Assembly: GCA_964496575.1 (NCBI GenBank)
Contig: CAZCAC010000080.1
Span: forward strand, 1 to 39,652
Length of the DNA: 39,652 bases
DNA from: CAZCAC01 sp964496575
GTDB taxonomy: Bacteria > Planctomycetota > UBA1135 > GCA-002686595
Reading direction: 5' to 3'
Made by a program: the position numbers and the translations under genes
Notes under the pieces: generated by a model
The model's input: the letters and a program-made list of their open reading frames with translations, nothing else
Databases searched by the model: none
What the model was told of the DNA's origin: nothing
In this document: piece after piece, positions 8,731 through 16,695 of the stretch
How the letters are laid out: each line of letters starts with the position of its first letter
Numbering within the stretch: position 1 is the first letter of the stretch

Positions 8731-9500
8731 CCGTCCCGGCGCCGACCGACCCCGCGGAGATCCGCTTCGAGGTCACCTTTCCCGACGGGTCGGAAGAGGA
8801 GCACGACTGGTCGCTCGAGCTGAGGTCCGCGAAGACCGGAGCGTCCCTCCTCTCGCGCGGACAGTATCAGGATCGTGAGTACCTGACGCTCGGTCCCGGG
8901 AGGTATCGAGTGGTGGTCGACTGCGATCCGTACCCCCGCTTCTGCGGCCACTCCAGCCGCTTCCACCCGCCCCCCGAGCCGGCGCCCTTTGCACCGGTGG
9001 AGCGCGACCTCGAGGTGGTCGCGGGGGAATCGCAAACGGTCCGCGTGGAATTCGCCGAGGGGGGACGCCTGCGCCTGAGAGCGACGATCGAGGGGGACCT
9101 CGCCCCGGAAGTGACGGCGCTGCTGGAGTGGTTCGACCACCCGGAGCTGTACCTCAACAGTGGGGAGCCCTGCTACACGATCTCCACCGAGCTGGACCTG
9201 CTCTTCGACAGCGGCATACACCCCGGCGGCGGCCGCCTCGAATGGCTCGACGATCCCGCGTCGCCGAAGCGTCTCGACTTCTTCTGGCCCGGCAACGAGG
9301 TCACCTCGCGCTGGGGCCACTTTCTCCCCGGTCGCTCCAACTTGCTACGCGACCCGCTGCCTCCCGGCCGCCGCCGCCTGCGCCTGACCCTGCCGGGCTG
9401 CGTCCCGATCGAGCGTGAGGTGGAGATCCGCGCGAACGCGGTGATCGAGCTGAACGCGCAGTTCCGTCGGCACCAGGCTGCTCAGCGGCCGACCCGGTAG
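8682..9500 (+). CDS. Carboxypeptidase-regulatory-like secreted protein, 3' part after frameshift
   Basis: This is the continuation of the preceding reading frame shifted by one base. At 8680-8682 there is a run of three G; a fourth G would join ...EHGLTG to VPLVAPADG and give one protein of about 689 residues. The 3' part holds further beta-sandwich sequence (EIRFEVTFPDGS, TLGPGRYRVVVD and a final PPGRRRLRLTLPG strand). It has no signal peptide or start signal of its own, although the frame is open back to an ATG at 8517 inside the first part. A sequencing or assembly error in a homopolymer is as likely as a real mutation. Its 3' end overlaps the convergent TSP3 gene by 19 bp. Confidence 0.6.
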   Translation: MPLVAPADGSPLRRSVTVPAPTDPAEIRFEVTFPDGSEEEHDWSLELRSAKTGASLLSRGQYQDREYLTLGPGRYRVVVDCDPYPRFCGHSSRFHPPPEPAPFAPVERDLEVVAGESQTVRVEFAEGGRLRLRATIEGDLAPEVTALLEWFDHPELYLNSGEPCYTISTELDLLFDSGIHPGGGRLEWLDDPASPKRLDFFWPGNEVTSRWGHFLPGRSNLLRDPLPPGRRRLRLTLPGCVPIEREVEIRANAVIELNAQFRRHQAAQRPTR

Positions 9501-10267
9501 TGCACCGGCGAGTGTGTCGCGCGCCGATCCGCTGGCACCGGCTGGTAGACGTTCATCGTCGCCGGCGAGGCTTCCTCGAGAGGCAGCGGGTCGGGGCCCC
9601 GCGCGACCACGCCGGAGCCGCGCGCCTCGAAGCGTCCCACGAACCCGCCCAGCGTCTCGATCGTCCCCGTGGCCAGCCCGTCCGACACCCGGCCTTCGAG
9701 CGCGAAGTAGTGATCGCGACTCACCAGCAGGAGGTACCCGTCATCGTCCAGCGCGCCGACCAGCGGGAGCTCGACCCGACGACCGTATCGGACCACCGAC
9801 AGCGTGCCGATCACCTCGCCCTTCGGCGAGACCTCGAAGAAGAGGGGTGAGCCCGCCTCGTCGCCGCCGGCGTAGGCTCCGGCCATCCGGCCTGGATTCC
9901 CCCGCTGCTGATCGGGAACCAGGGGATCGGTCCCGACCTGCAACTCGACGCCGTCGTCGACTCCGTCCCCGTCGGTATCGGGATTGAGCGGATTCAAGCC
10001 GTGATAGACCTCGAAGTCGGTCAGACCGTCCCCATCGACGTCGGGATCGGTCGGGTCGGTCCCCAGCGCGATCGTCTCGAGCGCATCCTCCAGCCCATCG
10101 CCGTCGGCATCGCCGTCCCGCATCTCGCCGGCCGTCGTCGGCACCCCATCCGGGACCCCGGGCTTCGCCGGGACGCCGGCCTGGTCGATGGTCGACGGGT
10201 TGCTCCTGCGGGCCGACTCGATCGCCCGGCTGAAGCCACTCGTCCAGCGCCTGCCGGAGACGCGCAA
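9482..10267 (-). CDS. Thrombospondin type 3 repeat protein, probably 5'-truncated
   Basis: The 261-residue frame holds an array of calcium-binding thrombospondin type 3 repeats at about residues 50-120 (DGDADGDGLED, then DVDGDGLTDFE, then DTDGDGVDDGVE, each followed by a GTDP or NPLNP turn). A beta-rich C-terminal domain of about 130 residues follows; I do not recognise it. Proteins of this kind are normally exported, yet the frame has no signal peptide and its first 35 residues look non-native (Arg- and Ser-rich). The same 80 bp encode the start of the opposite-strand gene at 10188, so the true 5' end and promoter appear to be missing. The start at 10267 is only the first available Met. Confidence 0.6.
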   Translation of the reverse strand: MRVSGRRWTSGFSRAIESARRSNPSTIDQAGVPAKPGVPDGVPTTAGEMRDGDADGDGLEDALETIALGTDPTDPDVDGDGLTDFEVYHGLNPLNPDTDGDGVDDGVELQVGTDPLVPDQQRGNPGRMAGAYAGGDEAGSPLFFEVSPKGEVIGTLSVVRYGRRVELPLVGALDDDGYLLLVSRDHYFALEGRVSDGLATGTIETLGGFVGRFEARGSGVVARGPDPLPLEEASPATMNVYQPVPADRRATHSPVHYRVGR

Positions 10268-10961
10268 GATCGGCGAGACCCTGGTGAGACTGCGCGCACC
10301 GGTGGCCGACTACCTCTCGGCGCTCGAGCCCTTCGAGGAGCCCTTCGTCGAGAAGCTCTGGCCGGCGCGAAGGAAGAGCCTGGAGACGAGCCGCGGGAAG
10401 GTCGCCGGGCTCCTGGCCAGGGCGAAGCCCGAGCCGCTCAGTCATCTGCTCACCGCTCTCGGTTTCGAGATGCCGACCTCCGCGGTGCCGATCTACCTGG
10501 TGAGCACCGCTCCTTCCCCGGGCGGCGTCACCCTGCGCACCCGATCGGGCCCCGTGTGCGTGGTGAGCACGGCCGAGCGCACGCCGGTGCAGCTGTGCGA
10601 GGTGATCCTGCACGAGGCGACCCACGCGGTCGAGGCGATGAAGCCCGAGCTCGAGTCGCCGGCGCCTTCGCGGCTGCGCGCGGCGCTGGAGGGCAAGGTC
10701 GATGCGACGACGGTGCGCAACGCCTGGCACACCCTGTTCTTCCTGCAGGCCGCCGAGACCGTACGCGTCTGCATCGATTCCGAGTACGTCGACTACGGCG
10801 AGACGAGCGGCTACTACCGGCGCGTGGGATCGGTGGCCGAGTTCGAGCGCAAGATCTGGAAGCGGTACGCGGCGGGAGAGATCGATCTCACCGCGGCGCT
10901 ACGCGAGATCGCCGAGGGCGTGGCTGAAGCCGCCCCCGGCGATCCGGAACAAGATCATTGA
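10188..10961 (+). CDS. HEXXH putative zinc peptidase-like protein, 5' end uncertain
   Basis: A 257-residue protein with a zinc-metallopeptidase signature at residues 142-146 (HEATH, in the hydrophobic setting CEVILHEATHAVEA). The preceding strands (IYLVSTAPSPGG, VCVVSTAE) resemble the edge strand of a gluzincin fold. A conserved-looking helix with SEYVDYGE follows and may supply the third ligand; this is an inference. I cannot name the family. There is no signal peptide, no Shine-Dalgarno and no -10 element before the ATG, and its first 80 bp overlap the divergent TSP3 frame. Both genes therefore seem to have lost their upstream parts. It converges on the redoxin operon with a 4-bp gap. Confidence 0.6.
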   Translation: MVDGLLLRADSIARLKPLVQRLPETRKIGETLVRLRAPVADYLSALEPFEEPFVEKLWPARRKSLETSRGKVAGLLARAKPEPLSHLLTALGFEMPTSAVPIYLVSTAPSPGGVTLRTRSGPVCVVSTAERTPVQLCEVILHEATHAVEAMKPELESPAPSRLRAALEGKVDATTVRNAWHTLFFLQAAETVRVCIDSEYVDYGETSGYYRRVGSVAEFERKIWKRYAAGEIDLTAALREIAEGVAEAAPGDPEQDH

Positions 10962-10965
10962 CCCG

Positions 10966-12177
10966 TCAGTCCGCGTACTTCACGCCGCAGCCGTACGACT
11001 TGGTCTTGGGCACGCTGACCGGCTTGCCGCAGGACGCCTCGGAGAGCGCCTGCGTGATGAGGTTCGGACCGCCTTCGCGGGCCTGAGCAGCGCCGGTGTA
11101 GACGATCACGCCGCGCGGATCGATCAGGAACACCTGCGGCGTGGTGCGCGCGCCGAACGTCTTGCCGACCTTGCCGTCCTGGTCGAAGAGGATCGGGTGC
11201 TTCAGCTTCCAGCGCTTGACCGCGTCCTCGTTGGAGCTGCGTGACGCGCCTTGCTTGCCCTTGCCGCCGCTGTTGATCGCCGCCCAGGCGACGCCGCCGC
11301 GGCTCACCTGGGCGGCACACTTCTCGAGCGGGCCGCCTTCGCCGTGGGCTTTCTTGACCACCGGGCATTGCGGGTTGAACCACTCGAGGACCACGAACCG
11401 ACCGCGCTTGTCGGAGAGTCGAAACTCCTTCCCGTCCAGGCCGGTCAGCTCGAAGTCGGGTGCGACCTGGCCGAGCTTGGCCTTGTCGTCGTACTTGATC
11501 GCACAGCCGTAGCTCTTGGTACGCGGCTGGGGAATCTCGCCGCCGGCGGCGAGGACCATCAGCGCCCGGTCGACCAGGCTGGTCACGTCGGGGGTCGCCT
11601 TGTTCGGGGCCATCGCGTCGTCGTGAGCGCCGGCGTAGATCAGCGCGCCTTCCTTGTCGATGATGTACATGTGCGGCGTGGTGCTCGCGCCGTACATCCG
11701 TCCGACCCAGCCGCTATCGTCGCGGAGAATCGGGTACTCCAGGGCCAGCTCCCGCCTGGCGGTGACGTTGTCACGCAGCGGGTTGCCCGGCTTGCCCGGG
11801 GCGTTGGAGTTGATCGCCACCCAGACGATCCCCTTTCGGGTCGCGTCGTTGCCGAGCTGGTAGAGCGCTCCGCCCTCGGCGTGGGCTCTCTTGACCACGG
11901 GGCAGGTCGGGTTGAACCACTCCAGCACGACCAGCTTGCCGCGGTGGTCGGAGAGCTTCCACGCCTTGCCGTCGAGGTCGGTCAACTCGAAATCCGGTGC
12001 CAGCTCGCCGATCTTCGCGTTCCAGGTGCGCTTCTGCTCCTTGGTGTCGGCGGCCTTCTTCTGGTCGGCGCCGATCTTCTTGACGCCCTTGAGCTGGGGT
12101 GCCCCGGCGCTCAGGAGGGCGAAGGGGAAGGTGAGCGCGAGCAGCATCGTCGTGCTGCGAAGGAGGTTCTGGTTCAT
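10966..12177 (-). CDS. Exported tandem redoxin (AhpC/TSA-like) protein
   Basis: A 403-residue protein with a signal peptide (residues 1-25) and two thioredoxin-fold redoxin domains in tandem. Each domain has the start motif APDFELT(D/G)LDGK, a strand ending in LEWFNP(T/Q)CPVVK with a single active-site-like Cys (Cys92 and Cys271), a cis-Pro motif (TTPHMYIID, TTPQVFLID), and ends in KSYGC (Cys225 and Cys397). The last Cys may be a resolving or disulfide partner; this layout resembles planctomycete extracytoplasmic redoxins and is not a CXXC oxidoreductase. It probably reduces peroxides or disulfides in the periplasm. Its ATG overlaps the stop of the upstream DsbD-alpha-like gene (ATGA), indicating translational coupling; GAGG also lies about 9 nt upstream. 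Confidence 0.85.
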   Translation of the reverse strand: MNQNLLRSTTMLLALTFPFALLSAGAPQLKGVKKIGADQKKAADTKEQKRTWNAKIGELAPDFELTDLDGKAWKLSDHRGKLVVLEWFNPTCPVVKRAHAEGGALYQLGNDATRKGIVWVAINSNAPGKPGNPLRDNVTARRELALEYPILRDDSGWVGRMYGASTTPHMYIIDKEGALIYAGAHDDAMAPNKATPDVTSLVDRALMVLAAGGEIPQPRTKSYGCAIKYDDKAKLGQVAPDFELTGLDGKEFRLSDKRGRFVVLEWFNPQCPVVKKAHGEGGPLEKCAAQVSRGGVAWAAINSGGKGKQGASRSSNEDAVKRWKLKHPILFDQDGKVGKTFGARTTPQVFLIDPRGVIVYTGAAQAREGGPNLITQALSEASCGKPVSVPKTKSYGCGVKYAD

Positions 12178-13109
12178 CTCGAGGCCTCGGTCTGGTTCGG
12201 GATCGGTTGAGAGCCACCGGAGCGGCTGTAGGGAAGATCCCCGCCCGCCTCGCCGTCCTGCGGCCCTGCGGGAGGGGTGAACTGGACTTGGTAGTAGCGA
12301 TCGCGCGCCTTTCGCGTGACGCGCAGGACCCCGCGAGCGATCGGAGTCTCTTTCTCCCGGCCGTGGGCCCGCGCGAAATCGACGGTGATCCAGCACGTGG
12401 GGCCACCCGGGATCGAGAGGGTGCGCTCGCGCAGCTCGAGCGGGCCGCCCGAGGCGGGATAGAACTCGAGCTCGGTCGCGGATTCGACGGTGAGGTCGAG
12501 ACGGAGCCCCTCGCCCTCGGCACTCCAGGCCTCGGTCGCTCCCTCGAGCTTCTCGAAGGGGAGCGGAAGACGTTCCTTCCACGGCTCGAGCCGCTTCGCA
12601 TTCGCGGGCTTCGGCTGCTCGCCGACGGGGGTGGCCGCGAGTCGCAGCGAGGCCTTTCCATCCTGCATGAAGCACGCCGTCTTGCAGACCAGCCACTCCG
12701 CTTCCAGCGTGAACTCGAAGCTCGCACCGCGCTCGATGACCTCCGGGGTCTTCACCGGGACGAAGATCACGGCCCGCTCCTCGTAGCCGTAGCTCACGAA
12801 CCCGCCGGGCAGCTCGAAACGCTCGGGTCCTGGAAAGCGAGGCGCGCCGATCTCGAAGCCCTCCGGCCCGTTCACCGCGACGCGAGTGGGCAGGCCACTG
12901 TCACCGGCGTTCTCCCAGTAGACGTGGAAGTGCTCGGGCATGTCGAGGTGCGCCGCGAGGAGGAGCTCCTGGCCGGGCACGACGCTATCGACGTCCGCGA
13001 GGAGCTCGAGCTGGACCTCGGGCTCCACTTCCTCCTCGTCCGTCTCTTGCGGCGGGAGGAGGAGTGGTGTGATCAGGAGTGCTGCTAGCGTCAGGGCGAT
13101 CGGACTCAT
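12174..13109 (-). CDS. DsbD N-terminal (alpha) domain-like periplasmic protein
   Basis: A 311-residue exported protein. After a signal peptide, residues 30-150 match the immunoglobulin-like DsbD/ScsB N-terminal domain: HVYWENAGDSGLPT, then FPGPERFE, SYGYEE, and WLVCKTAC with the redox Cys pair at 142 and 146. In DsbD this domain accepts electrons from the membrane domain and passes them to periplasmic partners. Here the membrane and C-terminal thioredoxin domains are absent, so it would need a separate electron donor. The gene overlaps the double-redoxin start by 4 bp (ATGA), suggesting the two work together. The start is the ATG at 13109; a GTG at 13127 is an alternative. A perfect 6-bp inverted repeat (13118-13123 with 13130-13135) lies just upstream of the ATG and could be an operator or chance. 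Confidence 0.8.
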   Translation of the reverse strand: MSPIALTLAALLITPLLLPPQETDEEEVEPEVQLELLADVDSVVPGQELLLAAHLDMPEHFHVYWENAGDSGLPTRVAVNGPEGFEIGAPRFPGPERFELPGGFVSYGYEERAVIFVPVKTPEVIERGASFEFTLEAEWLVCKTACFMQDGKASLRLAATPVGEQPKPANAKRLEPWKERLPLPFEKLEGATEAWSAEGEGLRLDLTVESATELEFYPASGGPLELRERTLSIPGGPTCWITVDFARAHGREKETPIARGVLRVTRKARDRYYQVQFTPPAGPQDGEAGGDLPYSRSGGSQPIPNQTEASR

Positions 13110-13247
13110 CGCGATTTCACGGCGCACGAGCCGTGGGTCCCGTACCCTGCGTACGAGCCTATCGGGCCATTTCGAGACGAAGGGTAGGGCGCTTGTTTTG
13201 TTCCGGATCTGCGGAGGGCCTTGTCGGCTGCCTCGCCCCGTGTCGGA

Positions 13248-15434
13248 TCACGGTAACCACTCCTCCAGCTCCGCCACCGCGGCCCGTGCCTTGCTGGAGA
13301 CGGGCACGCCCCAGCGCTCGAAGAAGGGCCCGAAGTCGCGATTCGCGGCGCGCGAGAGTCGAACCAGCCACTGATCCCGCTTCTCCGCGTCACTGCGCGG
13401 GCGCTCGTCGGGCGGCAAGCCGGCGTACTCGGCGAAGACTCGGCGGTAGAGCTCCCAGCCGAACGCCTCCTGGATCTCGACGTACATCACCAGCGCCAGA
13501 AACGGATCGCGCTGCCACTCCTCGAACGGCGCGCCCTTCTCGATATGTGCGATCGCCTGCTGGCGCGCTCCGTCGAGAGTTGGATTCTCCGCCGTGGCGA
13601 CCCCCGAGAGTTTTTCGATCACGAACAGGGTGAAGAGGTTGCAGGTCACCTCGGTCGTCCCGCCGAAGGTCCAGTCCGGGTGCTGGTGGTTGTGGCCCAG
13701 CTCGTGCCACACGCCCCACTCGCCGCCTCGAGCTCGCTGCAGGAGCTCGATGTCGAGCATCCGCGCCGCCGCGTCGAGGTGAGTCATGATCGGATAGCCC
13801 GCGTGCATGTAGCCGGCGCTGATCTGGCGATCGGTGACGAAGCGCTGCGGCTGGACGTCGAGGGGGCGTGCGCCGAGCTCGGCGTAGTAGCCGAGCACGC
13901 GGTACCAGAGCTCAATCAGCTCGGTCGGATTCTCGAGGGTGCGCGCGGTCTCGGTCGGCACGGTCAGGATCACCCGTGAGCAGGCGAGCTCCGCCCACGG
14001 GGCGGTGGGGGCTTGCAGGCGCTTCTGCCACTCCGCCGGATCGGTCTCGCCGAGCACGAAGAGCGGCGCGAGCGCGGCGCCGGGGAGCTCGAAGGTCGCC
14101 TCGCCGGTGAGCCCGCGCGGGACCTCGATGTACAGGAGCCCCCCGTGCGGGTTGCCGATCACCGTCTCGGTGGCCAGCAGGGGCACGCGCGTGCAGATCT
14201 CGGGGTGACGCGTCCACGCGCTCTTGCCCCAGAGCTGATCGCTGTGACAGCCGATGCGCACGTAGAGGCCTCGGCCGAGCGCCGCCTCGGTCGCGTGGAC
14301 GTGGAGCGTCTCGCCGGGCGGCGCGTACAGGCCGGTGCTACGCCAGCCGGGAATCGAGAGGTCGAGGTGGACACTCGCCTCCTCGCTGCCGGTGGTCGCG
14401 CGCGGGGCGTCATCGGGAACCGCGCCGGGGAAGTCGGTGGCCGAAGGGGCGGCCTTCAAGTGGCCGGGACCGGCGGCGCTGGTCTCGCGGTGGCGCAGGA
14501 TCAACGCGAGGCGATCGAGCGCCGATTCGATCCGCAGGGGCCGTGCCGCCGAGGGTTGGGCGGCGTCTTCGCCCTCTGGAATCACCGCGCGGACCTCGTT
14601 CAGAAACGTCTCGTCATCCGCGGGCAGCGAACGAACCGCGTGCAGCACCGATCCCGAGAGCTGCTCGACCTGCGCCGGCTCGAGTTTCGTTCCCGTCGCG
14701 CCGATCCCGTCGAGGACCTTCAGCGCCCGCTGCGCGTTGGCCCTTTCCAGCCGCCGCCCGTCGCGCGGCACCCCGACTGGATCGAGCACGTCGACGTAGC
14801 CGAGGCCCCACGAGAGCCCCGCGTCGCGCAGGAACCGATTGCCGGGGTGATCGGTGGTCAACTCGAGGTTCGGATTGAGCTGCTGCCATCCCCAGCCGAG
14901 GCCGGCGGTGACCAGCCCGCCTCCATCGCGGACGAAGCCGGCGAGCGCCTCGCGGTCCTCGTCGCCGATCACCGCGAGCACACCGAGGACGACGTCGACC
15001 TCGGCCAGGGCTTCGGCGTCGAAGCTCTCCAGCCTCGCTACCCTCAATCCGGCTTCGGACAGAACGGCGACCAGCGACCGTGAGCGCCAGACCGCGACTG
15101 TCGCCTCCTCCGCTCGCCCCGCCCAGCGCAGTGCATTGCCGAGCAGAGCTCCCGTCTCTCCGACCGAGAGCGAGCCGGGGTCGAAGTACCCGCCGTGCCC
15201 GAAGGCCACCACGCGCCCTTTTCCCATCGCCGTCGCCGCGACGACGGGCAGGTGCGTCCCGCCACTCGACCCGGTGACGACGACGAAGGCTTCCTCTCCG
15301 TGCACGGCGATCGGCCCGGGCACGCCGGGTCTGGCGATCGTCTGCACGCCGTCGAGCAGCTGATCGAGATCGGCCGTGCGAGTCTCCTGGTGAGCGACGG
15401 GGCACAGGAGCAGGAGAGAAAGCGAGAGGATCAT
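13248..15434 (-). CDS. Peptidase M60 (enhancin-like) secreted metalloprotease
   Basis: A 728-residue exported zinc metalloprotease. The signal peptide is MILSLSLLLLCPVA. The zinc site is HELGH at residues 577-581 with a Glu 14 residues after the second His (Glu595), matching the M60 signature HEXXH-X(8-28)-E. Residues 20-230 form a Rossmann-like region (GKGRVVAFGHGGYFDPG, then GGGLVTAGLGWGWQQ) often found before M60 domains, and residues 370-500 form the beta-sandwich seen in M60-like proteins. Known M60 enzymes degrade mucin-type glycoproteins, so a host or environmental glycoprotein substrate is plausible. The open frame continues upstream to 16451 as a shadow; I start at 15434 because of the signal peptide and the TATCAT element 6 nt upstream. 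Confidence 0.88.
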   Translation of the reverse strand: MILSLSLLLLCPVAHQETRTADLDQLLDGVQTIARPGVPGPIAVHGEEAFVVVTGSSGGTHLPVVAATAMGKGRVVAFGHGGYFDPGSLSVGETGALLGNALRWAGRAEEATVAVWRSRSLVAVLSEAGLRVARLESFDAEALAEVDVVLGVLAVIGDEDREALAGFVRDGGGLVTAGLGWGWQQLNPNLELTTDHPGNRFLRDAGLSWGLGYVDVLDPVGVPRDGRRLERANAQRALKVLDGIGATGTKLEPAQVEQLSGSVLHAVRSLPADDETFLNEVRAVIPEGEDAAQPSAARPLRIESALDRLALILRHRETSAAGPGHLKAAPSATDFPGAVPDDAPRATTGSEEASVHLDLSIPGWRSTGLYAPPGETLHVHATEAALGRGLYVRIGCHSDQLWGKSAWTRHPEICTRVPLLATETVIGNPHGGLLYIEVPRGLTGEATFELPGAALAPLFVLGETDPAEWQKRLQAPTAPWAELACSRVILTVPTETARTLENPTELIELWYRVLGYYAELGARPLDVQPQRFVTDRQISAGYMHAGYPIMTHLDAAARMLDIELLQRARGGEWGVWHELGHNHQHPDWTFGGTTEVTCNLFTLFVIEKLSGVATAENPTLDGARQQAIAHIEKGAPFEEWQRDPFLALVMYVEIQEAFGWELYRRVFAEYAGLPPDERPRSDAEKRDQWLVRLSRAANRDFGPFFERWGVPVSSKARAAVAELEEWLP

Positions 15435-15440
15435 GCGGAG

Positions 15441-15446
15441 ATGATA
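15441..15446 (-). promoter_or_regulatory. Putative -10 element of the M60 gene
   Basis: TATCAT, then CTCCGC, then the ATG at 15434. The 6-nt spacing would place the transcription start at or next to the A of ATG, so the mRNA would be leaderless. The 33-bp gap to the divergent gene holds nothing else. Confidence 0.55.
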
Positions 15447-15455
15447 CGCAGCTCG

Positions 15456-15461
15456 TACGCT
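15456..15461 (+). promoter_or_regulatory. Putative -10 element of the arylsulfotransferase-like gene
   Basis: TACGCT, then CTCCGC, then the ATG at 15468. The 6-nt leader is identical to that of the divergent M60 gene, and the two elements are only 9 bp apart. Confidence 0.45.
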
Positions 15462-15467
15462 CTCCGC

Positions 15468-16682
15468 ATGTCGTTCTCCTCTCGCGCATGCCTCGCGCTT
15501 CTCGCCGCTCTCGCGGCGGGGTGCGGGGAGGACGTCGAGCCGCGTTCCCGCTCGACCGCTTCCACTCTCGAGGCGCTGGACGATCTCGGCTACGCGGCGG
15601 TGAGCGAAGAGCGCTTCGACCGAACTCAGTCCGGCGTGGTCTTCCGCGACCCCGAGCGCAGCTGGCCTGGCTACAACCTCTACACCGATCGTTATCGGTG
15701 CGCGACGATCCTGATCGATGGCGAGGGACGGGAGGTGGCGCGCTGGGAGCGGCCGGAGGATCGTTGCTGGTCCAACGCGCAGCTGCTCGAGAGCGGCGAC
15801 CTGCTGGTGATCGGCTGGGAGCGCGGGCCGACCTACCACGGTGCGATCGACGAGTTCCGCTACGTGTTGCGCCTCTCGTGGTCGGGGGAGGAGCGGTGGA
15901 AGGCGCGGGTCAACGCGCACCACGACCTCGAGATCACTCCCGGTGGCGAGATCGCGGTGCTCGGCTTCGAGTGCACGCCGCTCGCTGAGGGTGCGAGTGC
16001 GGAGCTCCTTCGCGAGGATCGGATCTGTCTCCTGGGCACGGACGGCGAGCTGCTCGATTGCCGTTCGCTGCGCCCGGCGCTGGAAGCCGACCCCGCCGCG
16101 TTCGCGCCGGAGGAGTTCAAGCCGAGCCGCGGTGGGGGAGTGACGTACCTCGATCCCACGCACGCGAACTCGATCGAGTTCCTGCGCCGCCCCGAGCTCA
16201 ATGCCGGGCACCCGCTCTTCGCCGGGGGCAACGTGCTGGTCACGATGCGCCACCAGGACGCGGTGATGGTCCTCTCGTGGGAAACCGGCGAGCTGATCTG
16301 GAGCTGGGGTCGCGAGGAGCTGGAAGGCCCGCACGATGCGACCGTGCTGGAGAGCGGCCACATCCTGATCTTCGACAACGGCCTGCGCCGCGGCTGGAGC
16401 CGCGTGATCGAGCTCGATCCGGTGGCGGAGCGAATCGTCTGGGAATACCACGCCACGCCGCCGGAGTCCTTCTACTCCAGGAGCCGCGGCTCGTCGCAGC
16501 GCCTGCCGAATGGCAACACGCTGATCGCCGAGTCCGATCGCGGTCGCGCCTTCGAGGTCACCCCCGAGGGCGAGATCGTCTGGACCTGGCTCAACCCCGC
16601 CCGCGACGAGGAGGGCCGGCTCTCGACGCTGGTGCGGATGAAGCGGTTGCCCGTGGAGCGGGTGGCGCCGCTGATTCGGTAG
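15468..16682 (+). CDS. Arylsulfotransferase (ASST)-like lipoprotein
   Basis: A 404-residue exported protein with a lipobox (LAAGC, Cys19). The mature part is a six-bladed-propeller type sequence of the ASST/arylsulfotransferase-2 class: blades carry Asp/Gly-rich turns and Trp endings such as TGELIWSWGREELEGPHDATVLESGHILIFDN, which contains the family's G-P-H-D-A core, followed by RLPNGNTLIAES and EGEIVWTW. True ASSTs move sulfate between phenols through a His; the His in GPHDA and the His in THANSIEF are candidates, but activity cannot be read from sequence. It is divergent from the M60 protease with a 33-bp shared promoter region, so the two may be co-regulated. Confidence 0.82.
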   Translation: MSFSSRACLALLAALAAGCGEDVEPRSRSTASTLEALDDLGYAAVSEERFDRTQSGVVFRDPERSWPGYNLYTDRYRCATILIDGEGREVARWERPEDRCWSNAQLLESGDLLVIGWERGPTYHGAIDEFRYVLRLSWSGEERWKARVNAHHDLEITPGGEIAVLGFECTPLAEGASAELLREDRICLLGTDGELLDCRSLRPALEADPAAFAPEEFKPSRGGGVTYLDPTHANSIEFLRRPELNAGHPLFAGGNVLVTMRHQDAVMVLSWETGELIWSWGREELEGPHDATVLESGHILIFDNGLRRGWSRVIELDPVAERIVWEYHATPPESFYSRSRGSSQRLPNGNTLIAESDRGRAFEVTPEGEIVWTWLNPARDEEGRLSTLVRMKRLPVERVAPLIR

Positions 16683-16695
16683 TCCGGTCCAGCGA

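Noticed and set aside
13248..16451. 1067-residue version of the M60 protein starting at 16451
   Set aside because: The extra 339 residues are antisense to the arylsulfotransferase-like gene and lack any domain; the internal Met at 15434 has a signal peptide and a -10 element.
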